A DNA stretch of 64,000 nucleotides from SZAS-79 sp965279075 (GTDB lineage Bacteria > Pseudomonadota > Gammaproteobacteria > Burkholderiales > SG8-39): positions 1-64,000 of the forward strand of contig CBDIHI010000010.1 of assembly GCA_965279075.1 (NCBI GenBank), in the 5' to 3' direction. Positions 32,181-40,782 of this stretch are shown here, in pieces (positions within the stretch are counted from its first letter, which is position 1; every line of letters starts with the position of its first letter). The position numbers and the translations under genes are program-made. The notes under the pieces were generated by a model that was given only the letters and a program-made list of their open reading frames with translations, made no database searches and was not told where the DNA came from.

Positions 32181-33074
32181 TCAGGGGTGCAGGAAGCGTT
32201 CGACGCTGACTGGATCGGCTTGCCCGGGTGAGGGGCGGACGAACAGCCATCCCATCCAGGGCCAGCCGTCGACCTCGATGCGCAGGAGGCCCGGCGATGC
32301 CGGGTCCGGGCGGTCGACCCGGTAGCGATGGGTGTCGCCGTGGGCAACGACGAGGGGCTTGCCGAGACGCCTGGCGGTCTCGGCGAGTGCCGCGCGCAAT
32401 CCGGAATAGCCGTCCGGCAGGCCCGCTACCCGCGGCCGGCCCTCGAAGTCGGGGTTCGCCTGCAGCATCACGACGAGCGCGCGTATGCGTGGCGCCGAGG
32501 CCAGCTGCCCGGCTTCGCGCAGCCACGCCGCGACGGCGAACATCCGCTCCGCGTACTCGTCGTCCATGGCCGGCGTGCGGCCGAGGTTGTTGTTGCTGCC
32601 GGGGACGTTGAGGCCGACGAACACCGTGTTCTCCCAGACCCAGCGCACGTGCTCGGGCCGCGCGGCCGACTGGCGCGCGAAATCAGGCAGCGCGACCGGC
32701 GTTGCGTGGAAGAGCCGGCGAACCTTCGCGAGGCGCTCCATCGGGTCGAACCCGGTGCGGTGGCAGTCGGTCCACTCGTTGTCGCCGGGAAGCAGCACGA
32801 ACGGCGCGGTGAAACGCCCGAATTGCCGCGCGCGTGCTTCGAGCCACTCGTCGGTGCAGGGGCCGTTGCCGCCGGTGATGTCGCCCAGGTGCACGACGAA
32901 CGCGGGCGCCTGCCGGTTGACCCGGCCGATCAGCCCGTCCATCAGGTTGGCGTGCGGCTGCGAGTAGGGGGCATCGCCGAGCAGCACGAATCCCGGGCCG
33001 TGCGGCGTGAGCGGGGGCGGCGCGCTGGCGCAGCCCGCCAGCAACAGGAGCGCAAGCAGCGCCGCGCGACTCAC
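32181..33074 (-). CDS. Lipoprotein metallophosphoesterase
   Basis: 297 residues with a lipoprotein signal (MSRAALLALLLLAGC, lipobox LLAGC, Cys15). Calcineurin-like phosphoesterase motifs are readable in order: LLGDAPYSQ, VHLGDITGGN, LPGDNEWTDC, and VVAHGDTHRY near the C-terminus. Membrane-anchored, probably periplasmic; substrate unknown. The start overlaps the mutS stop by 4 nt, so it is the second gene of a mutS transcript. The 141-bp gap after the upstream-lying SBP gene (32040-32180) shows only short GC-rich repeats. Confidence 0.88.
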   Translation of the reverse strand: MSRAALLALLLLAGCASAPPPLTPHGPGFVLLGDAPYSQPHANLMDGLIGRVNRQAPAFVVHLGDITGGNGPCTDEWLEARARQFGRFTAPFVLLPGDNEWTDCHRTGFDPMERLAKVRRLFHATPVALPDFARQSAARPEHVRWVWENTVFVGLNVPGSNNNLGRTPAMDDEYAERMFAVAAWLREAGQLASAPRIRALVVMLQANPDFEGRPRVAGLPDGYSGLRAALAETARRLGKPLVVAHGDTHRYRVDRPDPASPGLLRIEVDGWPWMGWLFVRPSPGQADPVSVERFLHP

Positions 33075-35626
33075 AGCTTCTTCAGTCGGTAGAGTACTTC
33101 CAGCGCGTCGCGTGGCGAAAGGTCGTCCGGGTTGACCTGGTCAAGGGCCTCGCGCAGCGGATCCAGCGCGGGTTCGGGCTCCGGCTGCGGGCGGCCTTCG
33201 ACGAAGAGGTCGCTTTGGCCGCCGCGCGCGAGGCTGGAATCCTCCAGCATCTGGAGATATTTCCTCGCCGTGCGGATCACGGGTTTCGGCACCCCCGCGA
33301 GCGCGGCGACCTGCAGGCCGTAACTCTGGGAGGCGGGGCCTTCCTCGACCGCGTGCAGGAACACGATGGTGTCCTTGTGCTCGACCGCGTCGAGGTGCAC
33401 GTTGGCCGCCTCCTTGTACTCCTGCGCGATGCGCGTCATCTCGAAGTAGTGCGTCGCGAAGAGCGACAGGGAGCGGTTGCGCTCGAGCAGGTGGCGCGCG
33501 ATGGCCCATGCAAGCGCGAGGCCGTCGAACGTGGACGTGCCGCGACCGACCTCGTCCATCAGCACGAGGCTCTGCGCGGTGGCGTTATGCAGGATGTTCG
33601 CGGATTCCGTCATCTCCACCATGAATGTCGAGCGCCCTCCGGCGAGATCGTCGGCTGCGCCGATGCGCGTGAATATCTGGTCGATCGGCCCCATGCGGGC
33701 ACTGCGCGCCGGCACGAAGCTGCCTACGTGCGCGAGCAGCGTCACCAGGGCGACCTGGCGCATGTAGGTCGACTTGCCGCCCATGTTCGGGCCGGTGATC
33801 AGCAGCAGCTGGCGCGCGGGCGACAGCCGCGTGTCGTTCGGGATGAAGTGCTCGACCTGCGCCTCGACCACCGGGTGCCGCCCGGCCTCGATCTCGAGCA
33901 TCGTCTCGGCCACGAATTGCGGACGGGACCAGCCGTGGCGTGCGGCAAGCAACGCGAAATTCGCGAGCACGTCGAGCTGGGCCAGCGCTCGGGCGATCCT
34001 CTGCAGCCGTGCCACGTGGGTTCCGAGCCCCTCGAGCAGCGCTTCGTAAAGCGCCTTCTCCAGCGCAAGCGCGCGGTCCTTGGCCGACAGCGCCTTGTCC
34101 TCGAAGGCCTTGAGCTCCGGGGTGATGTAGCGCTCGGCGTTCTTGAGCGTCTGCCGCCGCCGGTAGTCGTCGGGGACTTTTTCGGTCTGCGAGTTGGTGA
34201 CTTCGATGTAGAAGCCGTGCACGCGGTTGTATTCGACCTTGAGGTTCGCGATGCCGGTGCGTGCGCGTTCGCGCGCCTCGAGTTCGACGAGGAACTCGCC
34301 GGCGTTCGACTGGAGCTTGCGCAGTTCGTCGAGATCCGCCGAGTAGCCGTCGGCGATCACGCCGCCGTCCATGACGCGCGCCGAGGGTTCCGGCGCGATC
34401 GCGCGGGACAGCAGGGCGAGGCAGTCCTCTGGCGGGGCGAGGTCTGCGACCAGGGCGGCCAGCAGGGCGGCGCCGCCGGGAACGTGCGCGCAAAGCTCTG
34501 GCAGCAGCGCGAGGCTGTCGCGCAGCGAGGACAGGTCGCGGGGACGCGCGTTCTTCAGCGCCACTCGCGAGGCGATGCGTTCCACGTCCGAGAATCGCCT
34601 GAGGACGCCGTGCACTTCACCGGCGGCCCCGGACAGCGCGCCGACCGCCTCGTGCCGGGCGCCGACCAGGTCGCGGTCGCGCATCGGGTGGTGCAGCCAG
34701 GATCGCAAGGTCCGGCTGCCCATGCCGCTCGAACACTCGTCCACCAGCGAAAACAGGGTGGGCGAAGGTTCGCCGCGCAGCGTCTCGGTGATCTCGAGGT
34801 TGCGCCGCGTCGCCGCATCCATGCGGACGTACTCGCCCGCGCGCTCGGCGCTGATCGAGGCGACGTGGGCAAGGGCCTGGCCCTGGGTCCTGCGCGCGTA
34901 GTCGAGCAACGCGCCACAGGCGCCGATCGCGGGCTGCAGGTCCTCGCAGCCGTAGCCGGCGAGGGACGCGGCGCCCAATTGCTCGAGCAGCTTTTTCCGG
35001 CCGGCGTCATTGTCGAAGCTCCACACCGGCAACTTCGTCAGCGTGAACCCGCGCAACTCATTCGCCAGCGCATCCGGGTCGGCGACGAGGATCTCGGCCG
35101 GGCCGATGCGGCGCAACTCGCTGGCGAGAACCTGCGGCGCGACCTCGGCCACGCGCAGTTCTCCGCTCGCAAGCGAGAGCCAGGCCAGCCCCGCGGTGCT
35201 GCGGTCGGTGTTGAGGGCGAGCAGGATGTTGTCCGACTTCTCGTCGAGCAGCGCCGAGTCCGTCAGCGTGCCCGGCGTGACGATGCGCATCACCTGGCGC
35301 TCGACCGGTCCCTTCGAGGTCGCCGGGTCGCCGATCTGCTCGCAGATCGCCACCGACTCGCCGAGCTTCACCAACTTGGCGAGGTACTGCTCCAGCGCGT
35401 GGAAAGGGACGCCGGCCATCTTGATCGGCTGGCCGGCCGAGGCGCCGCGCTGCGTCAGGGTGATGTCGAGCAGCCGCGCGGCCTTTTCGGCATCATCGAA
35501 GAACAACTCGTAGAAATCGCCCATCCGGTAAAAGAGCAGGATGTCCGGGTGGTCGGCCTTCAGACGCAGGTACTGCTGCATCATGGGGGTGTGGGCGGCC
35601 AGGCTGGGGGCGTTAGGTGCGTTCAC
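33071..35626 (-). CDS. mutS: DNA mismatch repair protein MutS
   Basis: 851-residue mismatch-recognition ATPase. Mismatch-wedge motif DFYELF with Phe38 and Glu40; Walker A GPNMGGKSTYMRQ at about 608-620; Walker B LVLMDEVGRGTSTFDG; ABC-type His in LFATHYFEMT. The C-terminus retains the dimer/tetramer tail (DALEVLYRLKKL). Full length compared with E. coli (853). It overlaps the downstream lipoprotein gene. No mutL in the window. Confidence 0.98.
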   Translation of the reverse strand: MNAPNAPSLAAHTPMMQQYLRLKADHPDILLFYRMGDFYELFFDDAEKAARLLDITLTQRGASAGQPIKMAGVPFHALEQYLAKLVKLGESVAICEQIGDPATSKGPVERQVMRIVTPGTLTDSALLDEKSDNILLALNTDRSTAGLAWLSLASGELRVAEVAPQVLASELRRIGPAEILVADPDALANELRGFTLTKLPVWSFDNDAGRKKLLEQLGAASLAGYGCEDLQPAIGACGALLDYARRTQGQALAHVASISAERAGEYVRMDAATRRNLEITETLRGEPSPTLFSLVDECSSGMGSRTLRSWLHHPMRDRDLVGARHEAVGALSGAAGEVHGVLRRFSDVERIASRVALKNARPRDLSSLRDSLALLPELCAHVPGGAALLAALVADLAPPEDCLALLSRAIAPEPSARVMDGGVIADGYSADLDELRKLQSNAGEFLVELEARERARTGIANLKVEYNRVHGFYIEVTNSQTEKVPDDYRRRQTLKNAERYITPELKAFEDKALSAKDRALALEKALYEALLEGLGTHVARLQRIARALAQLDVLANFALLAARHGWSRPQFVAETMLEIEAGRHPVVEAQVEHFIPNDTRLSPARQLLLITGPNMGGKSTYMRQVALVTLLAHVGSFVPARSARMGPIDQIFTRIGAADDLAGGRSTFMVEMTESANILHNATAQSLVLMDEVGRGTSTFDGLALAWAIARHLLERNRSLSLFATHYFEMTRIAQEYKEAANVHLDAVEHKDTIVFLHAVEEGPASQSYGLQVAALAGVPKPVIRTARKYLQMLEDSSLARGGQSDLFVEGRPQPEPEPALDPLREALDQVNPDDLSPRDALEVLYRLKKL

Positions 35627-35666
35627 CCCTGCATTTTAGGTCCTCCGGAGCGCATCCGGCCCTGGC

Positions 35667-35680
35667 TTGATTCAGGTCAA
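35667..35680 (+). promoter_or_regulatory. FNR/Anr-like box upstream of usp-pap-hemerythrin
   Basis: TTGATTCAGGTCAA matches the FNR/Anr/Dnr dyad TTGAT-N4-ATCAA with one change. It is centred 57 bp before the universal stress protein ATG, a distance suited to activation about 41 bp before the transcript start. Anr control of usp genes is known in Pseudomonas, and the hemerythrin in the same unit is an oxygen-binding protein. Confidence 0.6.
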
Positions 35681-35730
35681 ACCGCCCGCCATCCATGCTG
35701 GGAGACTGATAGCCTCAAGGGGGAGATGCC

Positions 35731-36573
35731 ATGAGCTACAAGACCATCCTGCTGCACCTCGACGACGGCGCGCGCCGCGAGGAGCGCCTGAACCTGGCTT
35801 TCGAGGCGGCCGAGCGGTTCGACGCGCACCTCGTAGCCCTCTACGTGCCGGCCCTGCCGGCGATCCCGCCGTATGCGCTGGCAGAAGCGGGGCCCGCCGC
35901 GGTCGAGGTCGAAGCCCGCCGCCGGGCGGCGGGTGTCCAGTCGGCCGAAGCGGTCTTCCGCGCGGCCTCGTCCCGGCATCGCGCCGTCAAGTGCGAATGG
36001 CGTACCGCCGGGGCCGACCCCGTGGGGGCGCTGTGCCTCAGCGCGCGCTATGCGGACCTCCTGATCGCCGGCCAGCCCGAGCCGAAGGGCGAGGCGTCGT
36101 CGCGGCTCCCGTCGGGGTTCGCCGGTGACCTCGTGCTCTCGGCCGGCCGGCCGGTGCTGTTCGTGCCCTACGCCGGGCGCTTTGCGACCGTCGGCAAGCG
36201 GATCATGGTGGCGTGGAACGCGGGCCGCGAAGCCGCGCGCGTGCTGCGTGACGCGCTGCCGCTGCTGAGGGCCGCCGAGCACGTCGACGTGATCGCCTTC
36301 GACCCGGGGCGCGGGGCCTTGCAGCACGGCGACGTGCCCGGCGCCGACATCGGTCTGTTCCTCGCCCGTCACGGCGTCAAGGTGAGCGTCTCGCAGCAGG
36401 AAGGCACCTCGATGGAAGTCGGCGTGCAGATCCTGTCGCGCGCCGCGGACCTCTCGGCCGACCTGATCGTCATGGGGGCGTACGGACACTCGCGCATGCG
36501 CGAGCAGATCCTGGGCGGTGCCACCCGCACGCTGCTCGAGTCGATGACCGTGCCTGTCCTGATGTCCCATTGA
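35731..36573 (+). CDS. Tandem universal stress protein (UspA family)
   Basis: 280 residues with two Usp-like halves. The first (MSYKTILLHLDDGARREERL) is divergent; the second ends with the nucleotide-binding signature LIVMGAYGHSRMREQILGG and TVPVLMSH. GGGGGA lies upstream of the ATG. First gene of a likely three-gene unit with pap and a hemerythrin protein behind an Anr-like box. Role: stress survival, biochemical activity not defined. Confidence 0.92.
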   Translation: MSYKTILLHLDDGARREERLNLAFEAAERFDAHLVALYVPALPAIPPYALAEAGPAAVEVEARRRAAGVQSAEAVFRAASSRHRAVKCEWRTAGADPVGALCLSARYADLLIAGQPEPKGEASSRLPSGFAGDLVLSAGRPVLFVPYAGRFATVGKRIMVAWNAGREAARVLRDALPLLRAAEHVDVIAFDPGRGALQHGDVPGADIGLFLARHGVKVSVSQQEGTSMEVGVQILSRAADLSADLIVMGAYGHSRMREQILGGATRTLLESMTVPVLMSH

Positions 36574-36588
36574 ACGGGGGGAAAGACC

Positions 36589-38070
36589 ATGTTCGAAGCC
36601 GCAGAAATCGGCCACAAGCTCTCGAAGGACGAATACAAGAAGATCGTGCCCAAGTTGCGCGCCGACCTGCTAGACACGCAGTTCGAGCTGGCGAAGGCCG
36701 CCAAGTTCCCGGTCGTCATCCTGATCTCCGGCGTGCGCGGCGCCGGCAAGGGCGAGACGGTGAACCTGCTCAACGAATGGATGGACCCGCGCCATATCCA
36801 CACGCACGCCTTCGACAACCCGTCCGACGAGGAGCGCGAGCGCCCGCGGATGTGGCGCTTCTGGCAGAAGCTGCCGCCCAAGGGTCGGATCGGCATGCTG
36901 TTCGGCTCGTGGTACACCGCGCCGATCATCGACCGCGTTTTCAAGAACGCCGGCAGGAAGGACCTGCTCGGTTCGATCGAGGAGATCAACCGCTTCGAGG
37001 CCATGCTCGCGGCCGAGGGCGCGCTGGTGCTGAAGTTCTGGTTCCACCTGTCCGAGAAGCAGCAGAAGAAGCGCCTGCGTGCGCTCGAGTCGGACCCTGA
37101 GACGAGCTGGCGCGTCACCCAGCGGGACTGGGATTTCTTCAAGCACTACAAGCGCTTCTACGAGATCAGCGAGGAGGCCCTGCGCCGCACGAGCACCGCG
37201 AACGCGCCTTGGATCGTGGTCGAAGGGGCGAACCCCGAATATCGCTCGGTAACGGTGGCAAGGACGCTGCTCGAGGCGATGAAGAAGCGCCTCAAGGCGC
37301 CGGCCGCGCGCCCGGCGAACATCGTGGCCGCGCCGATCGCGCGCGCGGTCGACAAGGTGAACGTCCTGGCGAACCTCGACCTTAAGCAGACGCTCGCCAA
37401 GCCGAAGTTCGACCGCCAGGTCGAAAAGCTGCAGCGGCGCCTGGCGCTGGCCACGCGCGACCCGAAATTCGCCGGGCGGAACGTGGTCTGCGTCTTCGAG
37501 GGCATGGATGCGGCGGGCAAGGGCGGGGCGATCCGCCGCGTCACCGCGGCGCTCGATGCGCGCCTCTACCACACCATCCCCGTCGCGGCGCCGACCGACG
37601 AGGAGCGCGCCCAGCCGTACCTGTGGCGCTTCTGGCGGCACGTGCCGCGCAAGGGCAGCTTTACGATCTACGACCGCAGCTGGTACGGGCGCGTGCTGGT
37701 CGAGCGCGTGGAGGGCTTCTGCACGGAGGCCGACTGGATGCGCGCCTACGGGGAGATCAACGACTTCGAGGAGCAGCTTGCGGCAAACGGAGCCATCGTG
37801 GCCAAGTTCTGGCTGCAGATCTCCAAGCAGGAGCAGCTGCGGCGCTTCAAGGAGCGCGAGAAGACCCGCTTCAAGCAGTTCAAGATCACCGACGAGGACT
37901 GGCGCAACCGCGGCAAGTGGGACGCCTACCAGGAGGCGGCCGCCGACATGATCGAGCGCACCAGCACGCAAGTCGCGCCCTGGACGCTCATCGGTGCCAA
38001 CGACAAGTACCACGCTCGGGTCAAGGTGCTCGAGACCCTGGTGCGCGCCGTCGAGGCGCAGGGAGGCTGA
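36589..38070 (+). CDS. pap: Polyphosphate:AMP phosphotransferase (class II PPK2, two-domain)
   Basis: 493 residues made of two PPK2 domains in tandem, the layout of Acinetobacter-type PAP, which makes ADP from AMP and polyphosphate. Walker-like motifs: ISGVRGAGKGETVN (~47-60) in the first and FEGMDAAGKGGAIRR (~303-318) in the second; lid-region motifs RPRMWRFWQKLP and QPYLWRFWRHVP recur in both. The first domain has lost part of its loop, as usual for this class. It is 15 bp after the usp gene. Confidence 0.94.
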   Translation: MFEAAEIGHKLSKDEYKKIVPKLRADLLDTQFELAKAAKFPVVILISGVRGAGKGETVNLLNEWMDPRHIHTHAFDNPSDEERERPRMWRFWQKLPPKGRIGMLFGSWYTAPIIDRVFKNAGRKDLLGSIEEINRFEAMLAAEGALVLKFWFHLSEKQQKKRLRALESDPETSWRVTQRDWDFFKHYKRFYEISEEALRRTSTANAPWIVVEGANPEYRSVTVARTLLEAMKKRLKAPAARPANIVAAPIARAVDKVNVLANLDLKQTLAKPKFDRQVEKLQRRLALATRDPKFAGRNVVCVFEGMDAAGKGGAIRRVTAALDARLYHTIPVAAPTDEERAQPYLWRFWRHVPRKGSFTIYDRSWYGRVLVERVEGFCTEADWMRAYGEINDFEEQLAANGAIVAKFWLQISKQEQLRRFKEREKTRFKQFKITDEDWRNRGKWDAYQEAAADMIERTSTQVAPWTLIGANDKYHARVKVLETLVRAVEAQGG

Positions 38071-38071
38071 C

Positions 38072-38677
38072 ATGAAGGACCCGAAGGACGCGGCCATACG
38101 CGCGATCAAGGACGAGCACCGGACGATTTCGGCCGTGCTGCACGGCCTGCGCTATCTCTCGCAGCAGGCGCTCGACGCGGGCGTGCACCCCGATTTCGCC
38201 GTGTTCCGCGCGATGATCTACTACATAGACGAGTTTCCCGAGCGCCTGCACCATCCCCACGAGGAGAAGGTCCTGTTCGCGCGGTTGCTCGAAAGGGCGC
38301 CTGGGGTCGCGTCGCTGGTGGGCGAGTTGCGCGAGGAGCACCTCCAGGGCGCAGGCCTGATCCGCGATCTCGAGCGCGAGGTCGCGTACTTCGAGGAAAA
38401 CCGACCGGCCGGGGCCGCAAGCTTCAAGGCAGCGGTGGATGCGTATGCCGATTTCCACTGGAACCACATGCGCAAGGAAGAGGGGCAGCTCCTGCCGTTC
38501 GCGGAGGAGCACCTCCAGGCGGAGGACTGGGAGGCCGTGGGCGCCGCGTTCGGCACCCACAAGGACCCTGTCGCAGGCGTGCCGGAGAAGGAATTCGAGA
38601 CGCTGTTCTCGCGTATCGCTTCGATCGCCCCGGACCCGATCGGCTTCGGCTCGCGCTGGAAGAAGAACCCCGCCTGA
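38072..38677 (+). CDS. Hemerythrin HHE domain protein
   Basis: 201-residue helical protein. Di-iron ligand candidates are His16 (KDEHRTI), the HHPHEE motif (~61-66), and HWNHMRKEEGQLLP near 137-150. Such proteins bind oxygen or NO or protect against them. It starts one base after the pap stop (GGAGG in the pap end), so it is certainly translated from the same message. Together with the Anr-like box this suggests a micro-oxic stress operon. Confidence 0.92.
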   Translation: MKDPKDAAIRAIKDEHRTISAVLHGLRYLSQQALDAGVHPDFAVFRAMIYYIDEFPERLHHPHEEKVLFARLLERAPGVASLVGELREEHLQGAGLIRDLEREVAYFEENRPAGAASFKAAVDAYADFHWNHMRKEEGQLLPFAEEHLQAEDWEAVGAAFGTHKDPVAGVPEKEFETLFSRIASIAPDPIGFGSRWKKNPA

Positions 38678-38700
38678 ACGATCCCACCCGCCCGGCATAG

Positions 38701-38717
38701 GCACGCCCTTTGCGTGC
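38701..38717. terminator. Possible hairpin after the hemerythrin gene
   Basis: GCACGC (38701-38706) pairs with GCGTGC (38712-38717) over a 5-nt loop CCTTT, 23 bp after the stop. No T-run follows, so termination is only possible, not shown. Confidence 0.3.
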
Positions 38718-38768
38718 CGCTCCCGCGCCGCCGACACCGGCGGTTCGGGTACAGTTCCCCGTCTCCAG

Positions 38769-38778
38769 CCCCCCCCCC
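38769..38778 (+). repeat. C10 homopolymer in the idh leader
   Basis: Ten consecutive C ending 11 bp before the ATG of the isocitrate dehydrogenase gene. Length is prone to slippage and to sequencing error; a change would alter the spacing between promoter or ribosome-binding site and start. Confidence 0.7.
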
Positions 38779-38789
38779 GGAAATCCACC

Positions 38790-39830
38790 ATGAGCACCAG
38801 CGCCGCGCGCAAGCCCGTTCCCGCAACCCTGATCCCGGGGGACGGCGTCGGCCCGGAGATCGTCGACGCGGTCCTGCAGATGCTTTCCGCCGCGGGCGCG
38901 CCTTTCCAATGGGAGATCCGCCAGGCCGGCATGGCCGGCATCGAGGCGAGCGGCGACCCGCTGCCCGCCGATACGCTGGAGAGCATCAAGCGTACGGGCC
39001 TCGCGCTGAAGGGGCCGCTGACAACGCCGGTGGGCGGCGGGTTCCGCTCGATCAACGTGCGGCTGCGCGAGGCGTTCCAGCTGTTCGCGAACCTGCGACC
39101 TTCGCGCACGATGGTGCCGGGCGGCCGGTTCGAAGACATCGACATCGTGCTGATCCGCGAGAACCTCGAAGGGTTCTACGTCGGCGTGGAGCACTACATC
39201 CCGATCGACGACGACCCGCATGCCGTAGCCATCGGCTCGGGCATGAACACGCGGGCGGGCAGCCGCCGGATCGCGAAGTTCGCATTCGACTATGCGGTGC
39301 GCAACGGCCGCAGGAAAGTCACCATCGTGCACAAGGCCAACATCCTCAAGGCGCTGACGGGCCTGTTCCTCGAGACTGCGAAGGCAGTGGGGGAGGACTA
39401 TGCGGGCCGCATCCAGGTGGAGGAGCGCATCGTGGACGCCTGTGCGATGCAGCTCGTGCTGAACCCGTGGCAGTTCGACGTGATCGTGACGACGAACCTC
39501 TTCGGCGACATCCTGTCGGACGAGATCGCGGGCCTGATCGGGGGCCTCGGCATGGCGCCCGGCGCGAACATCGGCGAGAAGGCGGCGATCTTCGAGGCTG
39601 TGCACGGCTCGGCACCGGACATCGCCGGCAAGGGCGTGGCCAACCCGATCGCCGTGGCGCTCGCCGCCTGCCTGATGCTCGACCATTGCGGATCGAAAGA
39701 CGTCGCGGACAAGTTGAGAAACGCCCTGGAGAATGCGCTGAAGGTGGACGGCATCCGCACGCGGGACCTAGGCGGCACCGCCTCGACCAGCCAGCTTGTC
39801 AGCGCTGTGCTGCTCAGGCTGAAGGACTAG
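38790..39830 (+). CDS. NAD-dependent isocitrate dehydrogenase-type enzyme
   Basis: 346 residues from ATG 38790, of the short isocitrate/isopropylmalate dehydrogenase family. Motifs: LIPGDGVGPEI, substrate loop SINVRLREAFQLFANLRP (three Arg), IRENLEGFYVGVEH, VTIVHKANILK with catalytic Lys, and TTNLFGDILSDEIAGLIGGLG. The residue pattern (FANLRPSR and IGEKAAIFEAVHGSAPDIAGK) fits NAD-type isocitrate dehydrogenase better than LeuB, which has a different substrate loop. Converges on the CNB-domain gene with 4-bp overlap. Confidence 0.88.
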   Translation: MSTSAARKPVPATLIPGDGVGPEIVDAVLQMLSAAGAPFQWEIRQAGMAGIEASGDPLPADTLESIKRTGLALKGPLTTPVGGGFRSINVRLREAFQLFANLRPSRTMVPGGRFEDIDIVLIRENLEGFYVGVEHYIPIDDDPHAVAIGSGMNTRAGSRRIAKFAFDYAVRNGRRKVTIVHKANILKALTGLFLETAKAVGEDYAGRIQVEERIVDACAMQLVLNPWQFDVIVTTNLFGDILSDEIAGLIGGLGMAPGANIGEKAAIFEAVHGSAPDIAGKGVANPIAVALAACLMLDHCGSKDVADKLRNALENALKVDGIRTRDLGGTASTSQLVSAVLLRLKD

Positions 39831-40744
39831 CCCAACAGCGCAACCTGCTGCGCAAGGTACTGCATCCTTTCGGCGAGCGATTTCAACAGCAGCGCGCCGA
39901 ACACGGGCTTCGCCTTCACCAGAGCGATGAAGTCGTTGCGCCCGATGCTGATCAGCGAGCAGTTCGACTCGGCCATTACAGTGGCGGCGCGCGGGGTGCG
40001 GTCCACCAGCGCCATCTCGCCGAACATCCCGCCCGGCCCGACCCGCTCCACCACCCGGTTGCCGATCGAGATGGCGACGTGCCCGTCCATCACGACGTAC
40101 ATCGACGCGCCGACCGCGCCGGCGGCGACGACCACCTTGCCCAGGCCGTAGGGGATGGGCGGCTGCCCGCCGAGTTCCTTCGCCAGTTCCGCCAGCAGCT
40201 TCTTGTCGATGATGTTGCTGCGTTCGACGGGCGGCGCGCTGGAGAACGCGGGCGAGGTCCCGAGCTTTGCGATGCTGTTGCGCATGCGCTGGCCCATGCT
40301 GCTCATCAGCATCAGCGCGAACTCCGGGGTCTTCTGCAGCGCCGCGTGGAACTGCTTCTCGTCGAGCGAAAGCACCTTGCATTCTGACTTGGCCATCGCC
40401 GTGGCGCTGCGCGGGACGCCGGCGATCACCGCGAGTTCGCCGAAGATCTCCCCGGCCTTCACCACGCCGAAGAACTTGTTCTTGATCATCAGCCCGATCT
40501 CGCCGTCGAGCAGCAGGTACATGCGCGCGCCCTTCGAGAACAGGCCGCCCGACTTCTCGTTCTCGGAGAAGATGGGCTTGCCCGCCGGCTTCACCTCGAC
40601 CGTGCCGGTGGCGCGGAAGAACTCAAGCGCGAGCGCAGGGCTGTAGCCCGTGCTCTGCGCGGTGCCCTGCACGGCGCCTCGGGCGACCGCCTCGGCCGCG
40701 GCCGGCTTGGGCGCGGGGGCGGAGAAGTCGAGGTCGTCTGCCAT
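39827..40744 (-). CDS. Protein with two cyclic-nucleotide-binding domains and no DNA-binding domain
   Basis: 305 residues. An Ala/Pro-rich head (~1-35) precedes CNB domain 1 (~45-150; cassette FGELAVIAGVPRSATAMA) and CNB domain 2 (~190-300; cassette FGEMALVDRTPRAATVMA). Both phosphate-binding cassettes keep the Glu and Arg that bind the nucleotide phosphate. There is no helix-turn-helix or enzymatic domain, so it resembles a regulatory subunit or adaptor for an unlinked partner. Confidence 0.88.
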   Translation of the reverse strand: MADDLDFSAPAPKPAAAEAVARGAVQGTAQSTGYSPALALEFFRATGTVEVKPAGKPIFSENEKSGGLFSKGARMYLLLDGEIGLMIKNKFFGVVKAGEIFGELAVIAGVPRSATAMAKSECKVLSLDEKQFHAALQKTPEFALMLMSSMGQRMRNSIAKLGTSPAFSSAPPVERSNIIDKKLLAELAKELGGQPPIPYGLGKVVVAAGAVGASMYVVMDGHVAISIGNRVVERVGPGGMFGEMALVDRTPRAATVMAESNCSLISIGRNDFIALVKAKPVFGALLLKSLAERMQYLAQQVALLG

Positions 40745-40782
40745 GGAACGGGAATTCTATAGCGTCTGGTGGAGCGTGTGCT

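Noticed and set aside
35677..36615. Minus-strand frame opposite the usp gene
   Set aside because: Shadow; the Usp signature is on the plus strand.
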